56,700 nt of DNA from an uncultured Monoglobus sp. (GTDB lineage Bacteria; Bacillota; Clostridia; Monoglobales; Monoglobaceae): the NCBI GenBank assembly GCA_947624775.1, contig CANQLT010000004.1:1-56700 (forward strand), in the 5' to 3' direction. The translations under genes were made by a program, and so were the position numbers. Below the pieces are notes generated by a model. It was not told the DNA's origin, ran no database searches, and worked only from the letters and a program-made list of their open reading frames with translations. Shown here piece by piece: positions 34,983 to 44,047 of this stretch (position 1 is its first letter; each line of letters starts with the position of its first letter).

Positions 34983-36866
34983 ATGAAAAGTTTGGAAGAG
35001 CTTAAATCAATTCGCGAAAAAATGTTCGACCTGGTGGACATGAGAAATGATGACAGCGAAAATACCAATAGTGATTATAAGTATCAGGTTCTGGTGTGCG
35101 GCGGTACGGGCTGCACCTCGTCGGGCAGCATGACGCTGATCGCCGAGTTTGAGAAGCTGATAGAAAAGAACGACCTGGGCGATAAGGTAAAGCTGGTCAA
35201 GACGGGCTGCTTTGGTCTGTGCGCGCTGGGTCCGGTTGTTATAGTTTATCCCGAGGGCGCGTTCTACAGCATGGTAAAGGCTGAGGACGTGCACGAGATA
35301 GTCGAGCAGCACCTGATGGGCGGCAAGGTCGTTACCAGACTGCTCTACGAGGAGTCCGTTCACGCGGGCACTGACGAGATCAAGTCGCTCAATGAGATTG
35401 ACTTTTACAAAAAGCAGCACAGAGTGGCGCTCAGGAACTGCGGCGTTATCAATCCCGAGAATATTGAGGAGTACATAGCCAGAGACGGCTACGCGGCGCT
35501 GGGCAAGGTGCTTAAGGAAATGACGCCTCAGCAGGTAATCGACACGATCAGCGCGTCGGGCCTCAGGGGCCGCGGCGGCGCGGGATTTCCCACCGGCACA
35601 AAGTGGCAGTTCGCCGCCAACTCAAAGGGCGATATAAAATACGTTTGCTGCAACGCCGACGAGGGCGACCCCGGAGCGTTCATGGACAGAAGCATACTTG
35701 AGGGCGATCCCCACGCGGTGCTGGAGGCGATGACTATAGCGGGCTACGCGATCGGCGCGTGTCAGGGCTACATATATATCAGAGCCGAGTACCCCATCGC
35801 GGTCGAGAGACTCAAGATCGCCATAAAGCAGGCGAGAGAATACGGAATGCTGGGCAAGGATATTTTCGGCTCGGGATTCGATTTTGACATTGATATCAGA
35901 CTGGGCGCGGGCGCGTTCGTTTGCGGCGAGGAAACCGCTCTTATGACCTCGATAGAGGGTCACAGAGGCGAGCCGAGACCCCGTCCCCCGTTCCCCGCGG
36001 TCAAGGGTCTGTTCGGCGTGCCCACTATACTCAACAACGTTGAGACCTACGCCAACGTGCCCAGAATCATATTGAAGGGCGCCGAGTGGTTCGCGTCCAC
36101 GGGCACCGAAAAGAGCAAGGGCACCAAGGTGTTCGCTCTCGGCGGAAAAATCCACAACACGGGTCTTGTCGAGGTTCCCATGGGCACCACCATGCGCGAG
36201 ATAATCGAGGACATCGGCGGCGGTATCCCGAACGGCAAGAAGTTCAAGGCGGCTCAGACGGGCGGCCCCTCGGGCGGATGTATCCCAGCGGAGCTTATAG
36301 ACACGCCTATCGACTACGATTCGCTGACGGCCATCGGCTCAATGATGGGTTCGGGCGGTCTGATCGTTATGGACGAGGACAACTGCATGGTCGACATCGC
36401 CAAGTTCTTTTTGGAGTTCACGGTAGACGAGTCCTGCGGAAAGTGCACGCCATGTCGAATCGGCACAAAGCGCCTGCTTGAGATACTGACAAAAATAACC
36501 GAGGGCAAGGGCACCATGGAGGATCTTGACCGTCTCGAGGAGCTGGCTAACGCCATCAAGGCGGGCTCGCTTTGCGGTCTGGGTCAGACGGCGCCGAACC
36601 CCGTTCTGTCCACATTAAAGTATTTCAGAAACGAGTACGAGGCGCATATAAAGGACAAAACGTGTCCCGCTCATGTCTGCAAGGGACTTTTGAAGTTCAC
36701 GATCGACCCCGACAAGTGCCGCGGCTGCAGCCTGTGCGCCAAGCAATGTCCTGTGGGCGCGATTTCGGGTCAGGTCAAGAGTCCGTTCACGATCGACACC
36801 GATAAGTGCGTAAAGTGCGGCGCTTGCATGGATAAGTGCCCCTTTAAGGCTATCAGCAAGCAGTAA
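34983..36866 (+). CDS. hydB: Bifurcating [FeFe]-hydrogenase, NuoF-like flavoprotein subunit
   Basis: 627 residues. The N-terminal thioredoxin-like [2Fe-2S] domain has CGGTGCTSSG (about 39-48). The NuoF domain carries FMN and NADH sites in GRGGAGFPTGTKW (about 196) and GAFVCGEETALM (about 312) with GHRGEPRPRPPF. A [4Fe-4S] site is CGKCTPCRIG (about 485). Two C-terminal ferredoxin clusters are CRGCSLCAKQC (about 578) and CVKCGACMDKC (about 609). The C-terminal ferredoxin part distinguishes HydB of soluble NADH-linked hydrogenases from respiratory NuoF. This is where NADH is oxidised and electrons are split or joined with ferredoxin electrons. Start behind GGAGGG. Confidence 0.95.
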   Translation: MKSLEELKSIREKMFDLVDMRNDDSENTNSDYKYQVLVCGGTGCTSSGSMTLIAEFEKLIEKNDLGDKVKLVKTGCFGLCALGPVVIVYPEGAFYSMVKAEDVHEIVEQHLMGGKVVTRLLYEESVHAGTDEIKSLNEIDFYKKQHRVALRNCGVINPENIEEYIARDGYAALGKVLKEMTPQQVIDTISASGLRGRGGAGFPTGTKWQFAANSKGDIKYVCCNADEGDPGAFMDRSILEGDPHAVLEAMTIAGYAIGACQGYIYIRAEYPIAVERLKIAIKQAREYGMLGKDIFGSGFDFDIDIRLGAGAFVCGEETALMTSIEGHRGEPRPRPPFPAVKGLFGVPTILNNVETYANVPRIILKGAEWFASTGTEKSKGTKVFALGGKIHNTGLVEVPMGTTMREIIEDIGGGIPNGKKFKAAQTGGPSGGCIPAELIDTPIDYDSLTAIGSMMGSGGLIVMDEDNCMVDIAKFFLEFTVDESCGKCTPCRIGTKRLLEILTKITEGKGTMEDLDRLEELANAIKAGSLCGLGQTAPNPVLSTLKYFRNEYEAHIKDKTCPAHVCKGLLKFTIDPDKCRGCSLCAKQCPVGAISGQVKSPFTIDTDKCVKCGACMDKCPFKAISKQ

Positions 36867-36879
36867 GGAGGGAATAGAG

Positions 36880-38631
36880 ATGTCTGAAAAAATTAATATG
36901 GTTAACATGAAAATAAACGGAACGGAAATTTCTGTTCCCGAGAATTATACGATTTTGGAGGCGTCAAGGGAAAACGGAATTGATATCCCCACCCTGTGCT
37001 ACCTGAAGGACGTCAGCAAGACGGGCGCGTGCAGAATGTGCATCGTTGAGATAAAGGGCGCGAGAGCGCTGCAGGCCTCCTGCGTTTATCCCGTGTCCGA
37101 GGGTCTTGAGGTGCTGACGAACACAAAGAAGGTAAGGGACCAGAGAAGAGTGACCCTCGAACTCTTGCTGTCCGACCACGACAGAAAATGTCTCAGCTGC
37201 CCGAGGAACCAGAAGTGCGAGCTACAGGCTCTGGCCGATGATCTGGGCGTTGAGAACATCCCGTTTGAGGGTGAGATGAACACCTATGACATAGACGAGG
37301 TTTCGCCCTCGATCGTTCGCGACAACAACAAGTGCGTGCTCTGCCGCCGCTGTGTCAATATGTGCAAAAACGTTCAGACCGTTTCGGTAATCGACACGAT
37401 GGAGCGCGGCTTCAGGACCAAGGTCGGCTCGGCCTTTGACATGAGCCTTGCGGACACATCCTGCGTGAACTGCGGACAGTGCATAATCTCATGTCCCACG
37501 GGCGCGCTGAGAGAAAAGAACAACACCAAAGAGGTTTGGGACGCCATAGCGGACGACAGCAAGGTCGTTATCGTGCAGACCGCGCCCGCGGTGAGAGCCG
37601 CTTTGGGCGAGGAATTCGGCTATCCTATGGGAACGGCGGTTACGGGCAAAATGGCCGCGGCGCTGCGCAGACTGGGATTTGACAAGGTATTCGACACCGA
37701 CACGGGCGCCGACCTCACGATAATGGAAGAGGCAAACGAGCTTGTTGAGAGGATCAAAAACGGCGGCAAGCTGCCGATGATAACCTCGTGCAGCCCCGGC
37801 TGGGTCAAGTTCTGCGAGCACAACTTCCCCGATTTTCTCGACAATCTTTCAAGCTGCAAGTCTCCCCACGAGATGTTCGGCGCGATCGTAAAGAGCTATT
37901 ACGCCGAGAAGCACGGCATAGACCCCAAGAGCATTTTCATGGTTTCGGTTATGCCCTGCGTCGCCAAAAAGTTTGAGGCGGGCAGACCCGAGATGGAATG
38001 CGGCGGCCTGAGAGACGTTGACGCGGTAATCTCCACGCGTGAGCTGGCGGATATGATAAAGGAAGCGGGCATAATGTTCAGCAAGCTGCCCGATGAGGAC
38101 TTCGATCAGCCCTTCGAGAGAGCCAGCGGCGCGGGCGTTATATTCGGCGCTACGGGCGGCGTTATGGAAGCGGCGCTCAGAACAGCGGCCGACACTCTCG
38201 GCGGCAAGTCGGTGGAGGAGATCGAGTATCACGGTGTGCGCGGCGTTGAGGGTATCAAAGAGGCCACGGTCAACATGGGCGGCATGGATGTCAAGGTCGC
38301 GGTCGCTCACGGTCTGGGCAACGCCAGAAAGCTGCTGGAGAGCATCAGAGACGGCAAGGCAGACTATCACTTTATCGAGATAATGGCGTGTCCCGGCGGC
38401 TGCGTAAACGGCGGCGGACAGCCGATAGTAAGCTCCAAGGACAAGATGGATAAGGACCTCCGCGTTGAGCGCGCCAAGGCCATCTATTCCGAGGACAGAG
38501 CCAGCGGCATCAGAAAGAGCCACGAGAATCCCGACATGGTAACGCTCTATAACGAGTACCTCGAAAAGCCGGGCTCCCACAGGGCTCACGAGCTGCTCCA
38601 CACTACATACACGAGCAGAGGCCTGTTCTAA
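36880..38631 (+). CDS. hydA: [FeFe]-hydrogenase catalytic subunit
   Basis: 583 residues. The N-terminal [2Fe-2S] domain has CYLKDVSKTGACRMC, followed by the His-Cys3 cluster segment (HDRKCLSCPRNQKC), two [4Fe-4S] clusters (CVLCRRCVNMC, CVNCGQCIISC), then the H-cluster domain. H-cluster signatures are all intact: P1 TSCSPGWVKFC (about 302), P2 MPCVAKKFE (about 358), P3 MACPGGCVNGGGQP (about 503). It makes H2 from protons with electrons from NADH and reduced ferredoxin via HydB and HydC. Maturases HydE/F/G are not in this window. Start behind AAGGAGGGA, 13 bp after hydB. A terminator follows. Confidence 0.96.
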   Translation: MSEKINMVNMKINGTEISVPENYTILEASRENGIDIPTLCYLKDVSKTGACRMCIVEIKGARALQASCVYPVSEGLEVLTNTKKVRDQRRVTLELLLSDHDRKCLSCPRNQKCELQALADDLGVENIPFEGEMNTYDIDEVSPSIVRDNNKCVLCRRCVNMCKNVQTVSVIDTMERGFRTKVGSAFDMSLADTSCVNCGQCIISCPTGALREKNNTKEVWDAIADDSKVVIVQTAPAVRAALGEEFGYPMGTAVTGKMAAALRRLGFDKVFDTDTGADLTIMEEANELVERIKNGGKLPMITSCSPGWVKFCEHNFPDFLDNLSSCKSPHEMFGAIVKSYYAEKHGIDPKSIFMVSVMPCVAKKFEAGRPEMECGGLRDVDAVISTRELADMIKEAGIMFSKLPDEDFDQPFERASGAGVIFGATGGVMEAALRTAADTLGGKSVEEIEYHGVRGVEGIKEATVNMGGMDVKVAVAHGLGNARKLLESIRDGKADYHFIEIMACPGGCVNGGGQPIVSSKDKMDKDLRVERAKAIYSEDRASGIRKSHENPDMVTLYNEYLEKPGSHRAHELLHTTYTSRGLF

Positions 38632-38644
38632 ATTACGGCAAACA

Positions 38645-38674
38645 AAAACCGTCGGCAATGCCGGCGGTTTTCTT
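38645..38674 (+). terminator. Intrinsic terminator of hydCBA
   Basis: AAAACCGTCGGC, AAT loop, GCCGGCGGTTTT with one T-G pair, then TCTTT. Confidence 0.75.
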
Positions 38675-38684
38675 TAACTTTTTG

Positions 38685-38713
38685 TTGCAATGCGCGGATA
38701 AATGTGTTATAAT
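38685..38713 (+). promoter_or_regulatory. Sigma-A promoter of the pectate lyase gene
   Basis: TTGCAA, 17-bp spacer, perfect TATAAT, 41 bp upstream of the ATG at 38755. Confidence 0.7.
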
Positions 38714-38754
38714 TTGTATTAAAGAACAAAATATTAATGATTGGAGCGAGGATC

Positions 38755-41700
38755 ATGAAAAAATTATTGTCTTATATTCTGGTATTATGCGTGGCGTTTT
38801 CCGTATTTTCGATTTGCCCGATTTTCGCAGAGGGCGACGAAAACCCCGCGGAAAGCGCGGCGCCTTCGCAGGAATCCGAACCTACCGCGGTGCCGAATCC
38901 GCTGCCCGCTTTTCCGGGCGCCGAGGGCGGAGGAAAATACACCAAGGGCGCAAGAGGCGCTCTGGACAACGGCGGCACAGTCGAGGTGTACCACGTAACG
39001 AGCCTTGACGCCGACGGCCCCGGAACGCTTGCCGACGCTGTGGGCGACAGCGTTAAGGAAGGCGACGATTCAGAAACGGTCGGCAGGATAGTTGTGTTTG
39101 ACGTGGGCGGCATTATCGAGGTGCCCGACACGCTCTATATCAATCGAAACAACATCACTCTGCTCGGCCAGACCGCGCCCGGAGACGGCGTTACTCTGAC
39201 GGGCGGAGATCTCAGGATAGGCAACGGCAGGAAAAACGTTATGATACGCTATATGCGCGTGCGCCCCACCAACAAGAACGGCGGCGAGTATGACGGAATC
39301 GGCGGCCAGTGGAATCAGGACGTTATCATAGACCACTGCTCGACAAGCTGGTTCGTGGACGAGGGCCTGACGCTCTACGCGGGCAGCGCCGAGAACGCCA
39401 CCTACAAGCAGGGTCAGCGTCTCACGGTTCAGGACACGATAGCCGCCGAGAGCATGAGGCTTTCGGGCCACTTCAAGGGCGCTCACGGCTACGGCGGAAT
39501 TTTAGGCGGCACCAATGCGACCTACTACCGCAATCTGTTCGCCCATCACGACAGCCGCTCGCCCAGACTTGACCGCGTGCTGCAAAAGACCGATATTCAA
39601 AACAACATGGTCTACAACTGGGGCGTTACCAACTCGGCCTACGGCGGCGAGCCGACATCTCCCCATAACCAGGTGCTCAACCCCTCAAAGATCAACTACG
39701 CCAACAACTATTATAGCTTTGGCCCCAGCACCCGCGAGGACAGAAAGCCGAGGATTTATGACTTTAAGGACCTCAAAAAAACGGTTGACGGCGTTACATA
39801 CATGAGCCAATTCTATATGGAGAACAACTATGTTGACGGCTATTCCGACGTGACCGCCGATAACTGGCTGGGCAAAGCCGTAAATAACGCGGCGGATCAG
39901 GTCGAAAGAATGAGCGAGCCGTTCTCGCTCGGCGATGAGCTTTATCCCGACCTGAATGTCAGCGAGGTTATCCCGGGCGAGCAGGTCAAGGACGCGATAC
40001 TGCCCGGTATCGGAGCCACGCTGCCCAAGCGCGACGCGACCGACGCCAGGATAGTAGCCGACGCGAAAAACAGAACGGGCAGGATAATCAACAACTCCGA
40101 CGAGGTAGGCGGCATCAGCGGATTTGAAAAAGTCGAAAAGCCGTTTGAGATCCCCGCGGATTGGAAAACCGCGAACAACATGGGAACCGCGAAGGACGAG
40201 GATATTATAAAGGACGGCGAAAACGCGGGCTACACATGGATAGAGGCGTATGTCAACGATTGGACCGCGGAGCAGAGCGCGACGCTGCCGACCAATCCCG
40301 AGATCGTTGTCACATCTCCCGCGATCGCCTCGGTCAGCAGCAAGGTAGGCGACACGACCGTCAACAACGGAAGATGGACGGTTATAAACGACACGCAGAC
40401 CGTGGCTTACAAGGCGCAGGCGTCGCCCGTGGGCGGCACCGCGATCACAAAAATGGAATTGTGGGACGGCCCGAATGTGATAAAAACATACGACGGAGCC
40501 TCGGCTATAGACGACGCGATATCTCTCGACATCGGCGAGCATTATCTGTCCTGCGTGGCGTATAACGACGCGGGCGAGAGTACCCGCAGCACCACCTCGA
40601 TCGTGTATGTGAACGGCAGCAGCACCCCCGAGGGCTGGCAGATGGCAAAGATCGGCTCGCCCGGATACGGAAACGGCGCGGCCTCGGTTGATGCAAACGG
40701 AATTTACACGATAGGCGGCAGCGGCAAGATAGGCGGAAAGAGCGACAGCTGCGCCTTTATGTACAAGCAGGTATCGGGCAACTTCGACATCTCTATCAAG
40801 ATGGAAGATATGATGGGCAACGAGAACGGCCCTGTTATGGGTCTTATGGTTCGCAATACTCTGGACGCCAACTCGGTATCGGCGGCTCTGGTGGACGGCT
40901 GGATAAAGCTCGGCAGAAATCCCAGGATCGTCGCAAGGACCACAAAGGGCGGCGCGCTGGCGACCGACCCCGACGAGACCAACTCGACCGATATGAAAAC
41001 AGGCATATTCTTTAAGGACAAAGACGGCGGCGTAATCTCGGCTAATGTTCTGGGCGAGTATAACGACGGCAACAAAAAGGGTTACAACTGGCTGCCCGGC
41101 GAGGCGCACGAGCTGCCGAATTATCTCAGGATCCAGCGTGACGGCGATAATCTGGTGTTCTCGGTTTCAAACGGCGGTGAGAGCTACACCGACAATATCA
41201 GACAGCCCTATATCATGAACATAAAGGGTCTTTCTGACACGATGTATGTCGGCGTCGCGATCGACTCGCATCAGGGTCAGTCTGACGCGTCGCCCAAGGC
41301 GTACTACTCGATGGCGAGCTTCAGCGATTTAAAGCTTGACAACAAGTCCAACTTCGCGGGCCTGCCCACGCCCGAGCCCACGCCAACTCCTGCTCCCACG
41401 GTCGATCCCGGCACCGCCTCGCAGTACGACATCTGGCAGGACGGCGCCTCCACCGAGAACGGAGCGCTCAGCACCAACAGCGTCGTTTATAAGGACGGCG
41501 AGCCCGCCCTCTATGTCGAGACATTCAACGTGTACCGCGAGCTCGCCGAGCCCTACAGCGACGGAGTTGTGGACTTTGATTTCGACGTGTACGTTGACAA
41601 AGACGTGGCGCGCAGCTTCAGGGTTTATTTTGAGAACAAGGCGGGCAACTGGCAGAACGGCGAGAACGTGTTTGCCGAGATAATCAATAACGCGAACAAC

Positions 41701-42252
41701 CAGATCAACAAGGGCCCCGCCCTTGACGACCGAGCCAATCCGTTTATTACGTATGATCAGATAGGCGGCAGCGGCTGGGTACACTTTGACACCAAGATAG
41801 ACTACTCAAAGGCGGGAACCGACGGGTTTATCACAATGACCGCCTCAAAGAAGGACGGCACGATTTTGGGCGAGACGACCATCGGCAGCATTGAGGGCAG
41901 AGACACGACCCTGCGCTCGATACGTCTGGTAAAGACCGCCGACCCCACATACTTCGCCAACATGAGGCTTGAAAAGGAATTTTCGAGCGACAAGGTGTTC
42001 TATGTGAGCGAGCCGACCATGGACGGCAGGACGGTCAAGGCGTCGATAAAGAACGTTGGCGAGCAGGGCGGCGCCATGTTTATAGCTGCGGCCTACGAAA
42101 ACGGCGTTCTGGCCGACGCGAAGATCGCTGAGATACCCATGTCGGATTCCGAGTATATCGTCAGCGATATGTCCTTTGACAAGGACTACACCGACGTCAG
42201 GTTCTATCTCTGGAGCAGCGGAAATCTGCAGCCGTATACAAACGTCAGATAA
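38755..42252 (+). CDS. Secreted multimodular pectate lyase (PL1)
   Basis: 1165 residues; start 38755 (MKKLLSY) behind GGAGCGAGG, then a signal peptide ending PIFAE. An upstream in-frame ATG is not preferred because it has no ribosome binding site. The PL1 beta-helix (about 50-440) begins AFPGAEGGGKYTKGARG and has DHCSTSWFVDE (about 193) for Ca binding and HHDSRSPRL with the catalytic Arg (about 266). It should cleave polygalacturonate by beta-elimination outside the cell. After it: an Ig-like domain (about 516-620), a beta-sandwich (about 626-863), a Thr/Pro linker (about 872-888), a second sandwich (about 890-1070), and a C-terminal module (about 1081-1165) shared with the 1-4155 and 56281-56700 proteins. 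No SLH or sortase signal. Confidence 0.93.
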   Translation: MKKLLSYILVLCVAFSVFSICPIFAEGDENPAESAAPSQESEPTAVPNPLPAFPGAEGGGKYTKGARGALDNGGTVEVYHVTSLDADGPGTLADAVGDSVKEGDDSETVGRIVVFDVGGIIEVPDTLYINRNNITLLGQTAPGDGVTLTGGDLRIGNGRKNVMIRYMRVRPTNKNGGEYDGIGGQWNQDVIIDHCSTSWFVDEGLTLYAGSAENATYKQGQRLTVQDTIAAESMRLSGHFKGAHGYGGILGGTNATYYRNLFAHHDSRSPRLDRVLQKTDIQNNMVYNWGVTNSAYGGEPTSPHNQVLNPSKINYANNYYSFGPSTREDRKPRIYDFKDLKKTVDGVTYMSQFYMENNYVDGYSDVTADNWLGKAVNNAADQVERMSEPFSLGDELYPDLNVSEVIPGEQVKDAILPGIGATLPKRDATDARIVADAKNRTGRIINNSDEVGGISGFEKVEKPFEIPADWKTANNMGTAKDEDIIKDGENAGYTWIEAYVNDWTAEQSATLPTNPEIVVTSPAIASVSSKVGDTTVNNGRWTVINDTQTVAYKAQASPVGGTAITKMELWDGPNVIKTYDGASAIDDAISLDIGEHYLSCVAYNDAGESTRSTTSIVYVNGSSTPEGWQMAKIGSPGYGNGAASVDANGIYTIGGSGKIGGKSDSCAFMYKQVSGNFDISIKMEDMMGNENGPVMGLMVRNTLDANSVSAALVDGWIKLGRNPRIVARTTKGGALATDPDETNSTDMKTGIFFKDKDGGVISANVLGEYNDGNKKGYNWLPGEAHELPNYLRIQRDGDNLVFSVSNGGESYTDNIRQPYIMNIKGLSDTMYVGVAIDSHQGQSDASPKAYYSMASFSDLKLDNKSNFAGLPTPEPTPTPAPTVDPGTASQYDIWQDGASTENGALSTNSVVYKDGEPALYVETFNVYRELAEPYSDGVVDFDFDVYVDKDVARSFRVYFENKAGNWQNGENVFAEIINNANNQINKGPALDDRANPFITYDQIGGSGWVHFDTKIDYSKAGTDGFITMTASKKDGTILGETTIGSIEGRDTTLRSIRLVKTADPTYFANMRLEKEFSSDKVFYVSEPTMDGRTVKASIKNVGEQGGAMFIAAAYENGVLADAKIAEIPMSDSEYIVSDMSFDKDYTDVRFYLWSSGNLQPYTNVR

Positions 42253-42270
42253 TACAAAAAAAAGCAAATC

Positions 42271-42301
42271 GGCGGGCCCTTAAATAGGGCCTGCCGTTTT
42301 T
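42271..42301 (+). terminator. Intrinsic terminator of the pectate lyase gene
   Basis: GGCGGGCCC, 7-nt loop, GGGCCTGCC, then TTTTT. One G-T pair. Confidence 0.8.
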
Positions 42302-42403
42302 GTGCTCAAATAGAAAAATTTGTAAGAGGTTCGGCGTTAAAATTAGGGATTTAAATATGATTTTCTGTTCTTGTATTGTGCAATTTGCAAGAAAAGCGTC
42401 AAT

Positions 42404-42432
42404 TTGACAAATCAATATAGTCTCATTATACT
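42404..42432 (+). promoter_or_regulatory. Sigma-A promoter of the VTC-CotH cluster
   Basis: TTGACA, 17-bp spacer, TATACT. The rest of 42302-42556 is AT-rich leader with no gene. Confidence 0.7.
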
Positions 42433-42556
42433 GAATAATTGAGGCAAAGAGTTAATACATCCCCGCTTAAACACGTAAAGCGCGCGTATTGTTATAATGC
42501 GCGGGCATCGGAGAGTGTTGTTTTTTGCGGGGTTTTTGTATGGGAGTGAACAGATT

Positions 42557-43282
42557 TTGAACGAGGTACTGAGGCAGGAAAAAAAGTTTCTGCTTAACGC
42601 GTCCGCCGAGGCCGCGCTGCGGGGGCGGCTTGAAAAAATAATGATGCTTGACCCTCACAACGGGCCGCGCGGTTACAAGATACGCTCGCTGTATTTCGAC
42701 ACGCCCGCGGATTTGGATTACTACGGCAAAGTCGACGGCCTGGAGCTGCGCAGAAAAATACGGCTCAGAATATACGACCCAAGCTCCGACTTCGGGATGC
42801 TTGAAATGAAACAGAAGGAGGGGGCGTATCAAAAAAAGCGCTCGCTAAGGATAAGTCGTGACGACGCCGAGGAGCTTATAAAAGGGAGCTACGGTCCGCT
42901 GCTCAAATACAAAGAGCCGTTCGCGGCCGAGTGCTACGGGCTTATGAATCGGCTATGCTATCGGCCCAAGGCCGTTGTGGAGTATTCGCGCAGGGCCTAC
43001 ATCGCCAAAGAGAATAAAATTCGGGTCACTATTGATTCCGAGATCACGGGCAGTGAGGCGGATTTTGACATATTTTCGGAGCGTCTGCCGCTCTATCCCG
43101 CCCTTGACCCGTATAACTCGGTCCTGGAAGTCAAGTATAACGGATTTCTGCTGGGCTATATAAAAAACACGGTGAGCGCGGTCAACTGCTCGGAAATGTC
43201 GGTCAGGGCGAAACGTTCACGGGCTATCTGCTGCGCGTTGACCGCCCTGTTGAGGCGGATCTTGAGACCACCAGAGACATAA
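42557..43282 (+). CDS. VTC-domain protein (polyphosphate-polymerase-like), C-terminus altered
   Basis: 241 residues from a TTG start at 42557 with GGGAG upstream; EVLRQEKKFLLN is the usual N-terminus of bacterial VTC-domain proteins. The tunnel fold lining is seen in GYKIRSLYFDTP, LRRKIRLRIYD, LEMKQKEGAYQKKRS, VEYSRRAYIA and SVLEVKYNGFLLGYI. In yeast the domain polymerises polyphosphate. In clostridia it is encoded beside DUF4956 and CotH genes and its role is unclear. After AVNCSEMSV (about 43199) the sequence continues out of frame into CotH coding sequence, so the last 25 or so residues are not native. The expected DUF4956 gene is absent. Confidence 0.8.
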   Translation: MNEVLRQEKKFLLNASAEAALRGRLEKIMMLDPHNGPRGYKIRSLYFDTPADLDYYGKVDGLELRRKIRLRIYDPSSDFGMLEMKQKEGAYQKKRSLRISRDDAEELIKGSYGPLLKYKEPFAAECYGLMNRLCYRPKAVVEYSRRAYIAKENKIRVTIDSEITGSEADFDIFSERLPLYPALDPYNSVLEVKYNGFLLGYIKNTVSAVNCSEMSVRAKRSRAICCALTALLRRILRPPET

Positions 43283-44013
43283 ACGTTCTGAGCGAGAGGC
43301 TGCAGATCACGGGAGGCGACGTGGCCGTGCGCTATCCGGGAAAGACCAAACTGACCCCGTCTCTCGCTAAGGAGATAGAGCTGGATTTTTCGAAGTTTGA
43401 GAAATCCATATACTCTTATGACTACGACAACGAGAACTACGGCTACCAAAACTGGATCGACGTTGACAACTTTATTGACTACTATATAATAAACGAGTTC
43501 ACGAGCAACGCCGACGTGGGCAACTTTTCGACGTATCTTTATAAGGAGCCCGGCGGCAAGTACAAGATGTGCGTTTGGGATTTTAACAACGCGTGCAACA
43601 ACTTCCCCAACGATATATACGGCCGAGCGGGATTCTTCGTGGCCGAGAGCGGATATTACAATATGCTGTTTAAGGACGAGGCATTCTGCGAAAGGGTAAT
43701 CGAAAGATACAAGGAGCTCAGAAAAACATACCTCAGCGACCAAAATATAACGAGCTACATCGACGAGGCAAACGCCTGGCTGGGCCCGGCTGTCGCGAGA
43801 AACTACGACCGCTGGAAAAACGCGTTTGACACCGACATGCTGAGTCTTGAAACGGACGGCGCGGAGGTGGTCAACCGCAATCAGTACACGCCCGAACAGG
43901 CGGTCGGCGTTCTCAAGGGCTGGCTGACCGAGAGAGGCGAGTGGCTCGATGAGAACATAGACGTGCTGAGATTCTTCGGGCATCCGTCCAACACCAAGAG
44001 ATGGAACCCGTAA
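43198..44013 (+). pseudogene. CotH kinase family protein, N-terminal half missing
   Basis: The frame is open from about 43198, overlapping the VTC gene end by about 85 bp in another frame. It shows the C-terminal half of a CotH-type protein kinase: TFTGYLLRVDR, VAVRYPGKTKLTPSL, NFIDYYIINEFTSNADV, TYLYKEPGGKYKMCVWDFN (the DxD-like metal region), and a helical tail. The N-terminal substrate and Gly-loop half found in full-length proteins is absent, with no proper start. A GTG at 43321 has GGGAGG nearby and could give a 230-residue product, but that would lack essential parts. It looks like a deletion that fused VTC to the middle of CotH, or an assembly join. Confidence 0.7.
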
Positions 44014-44047
44014 TGACTTTGATTTAGGCAGCGGAAGGAGGAGCCGC

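Noticed and set aside
39685-41109. Long minus-strand open frame of 474 codons opposite the pectate lyase
   Set aside because: Shadow of the real gene: no ribosome binding site, no known motifs, and codon structure explained by the plus-strand enzyme.
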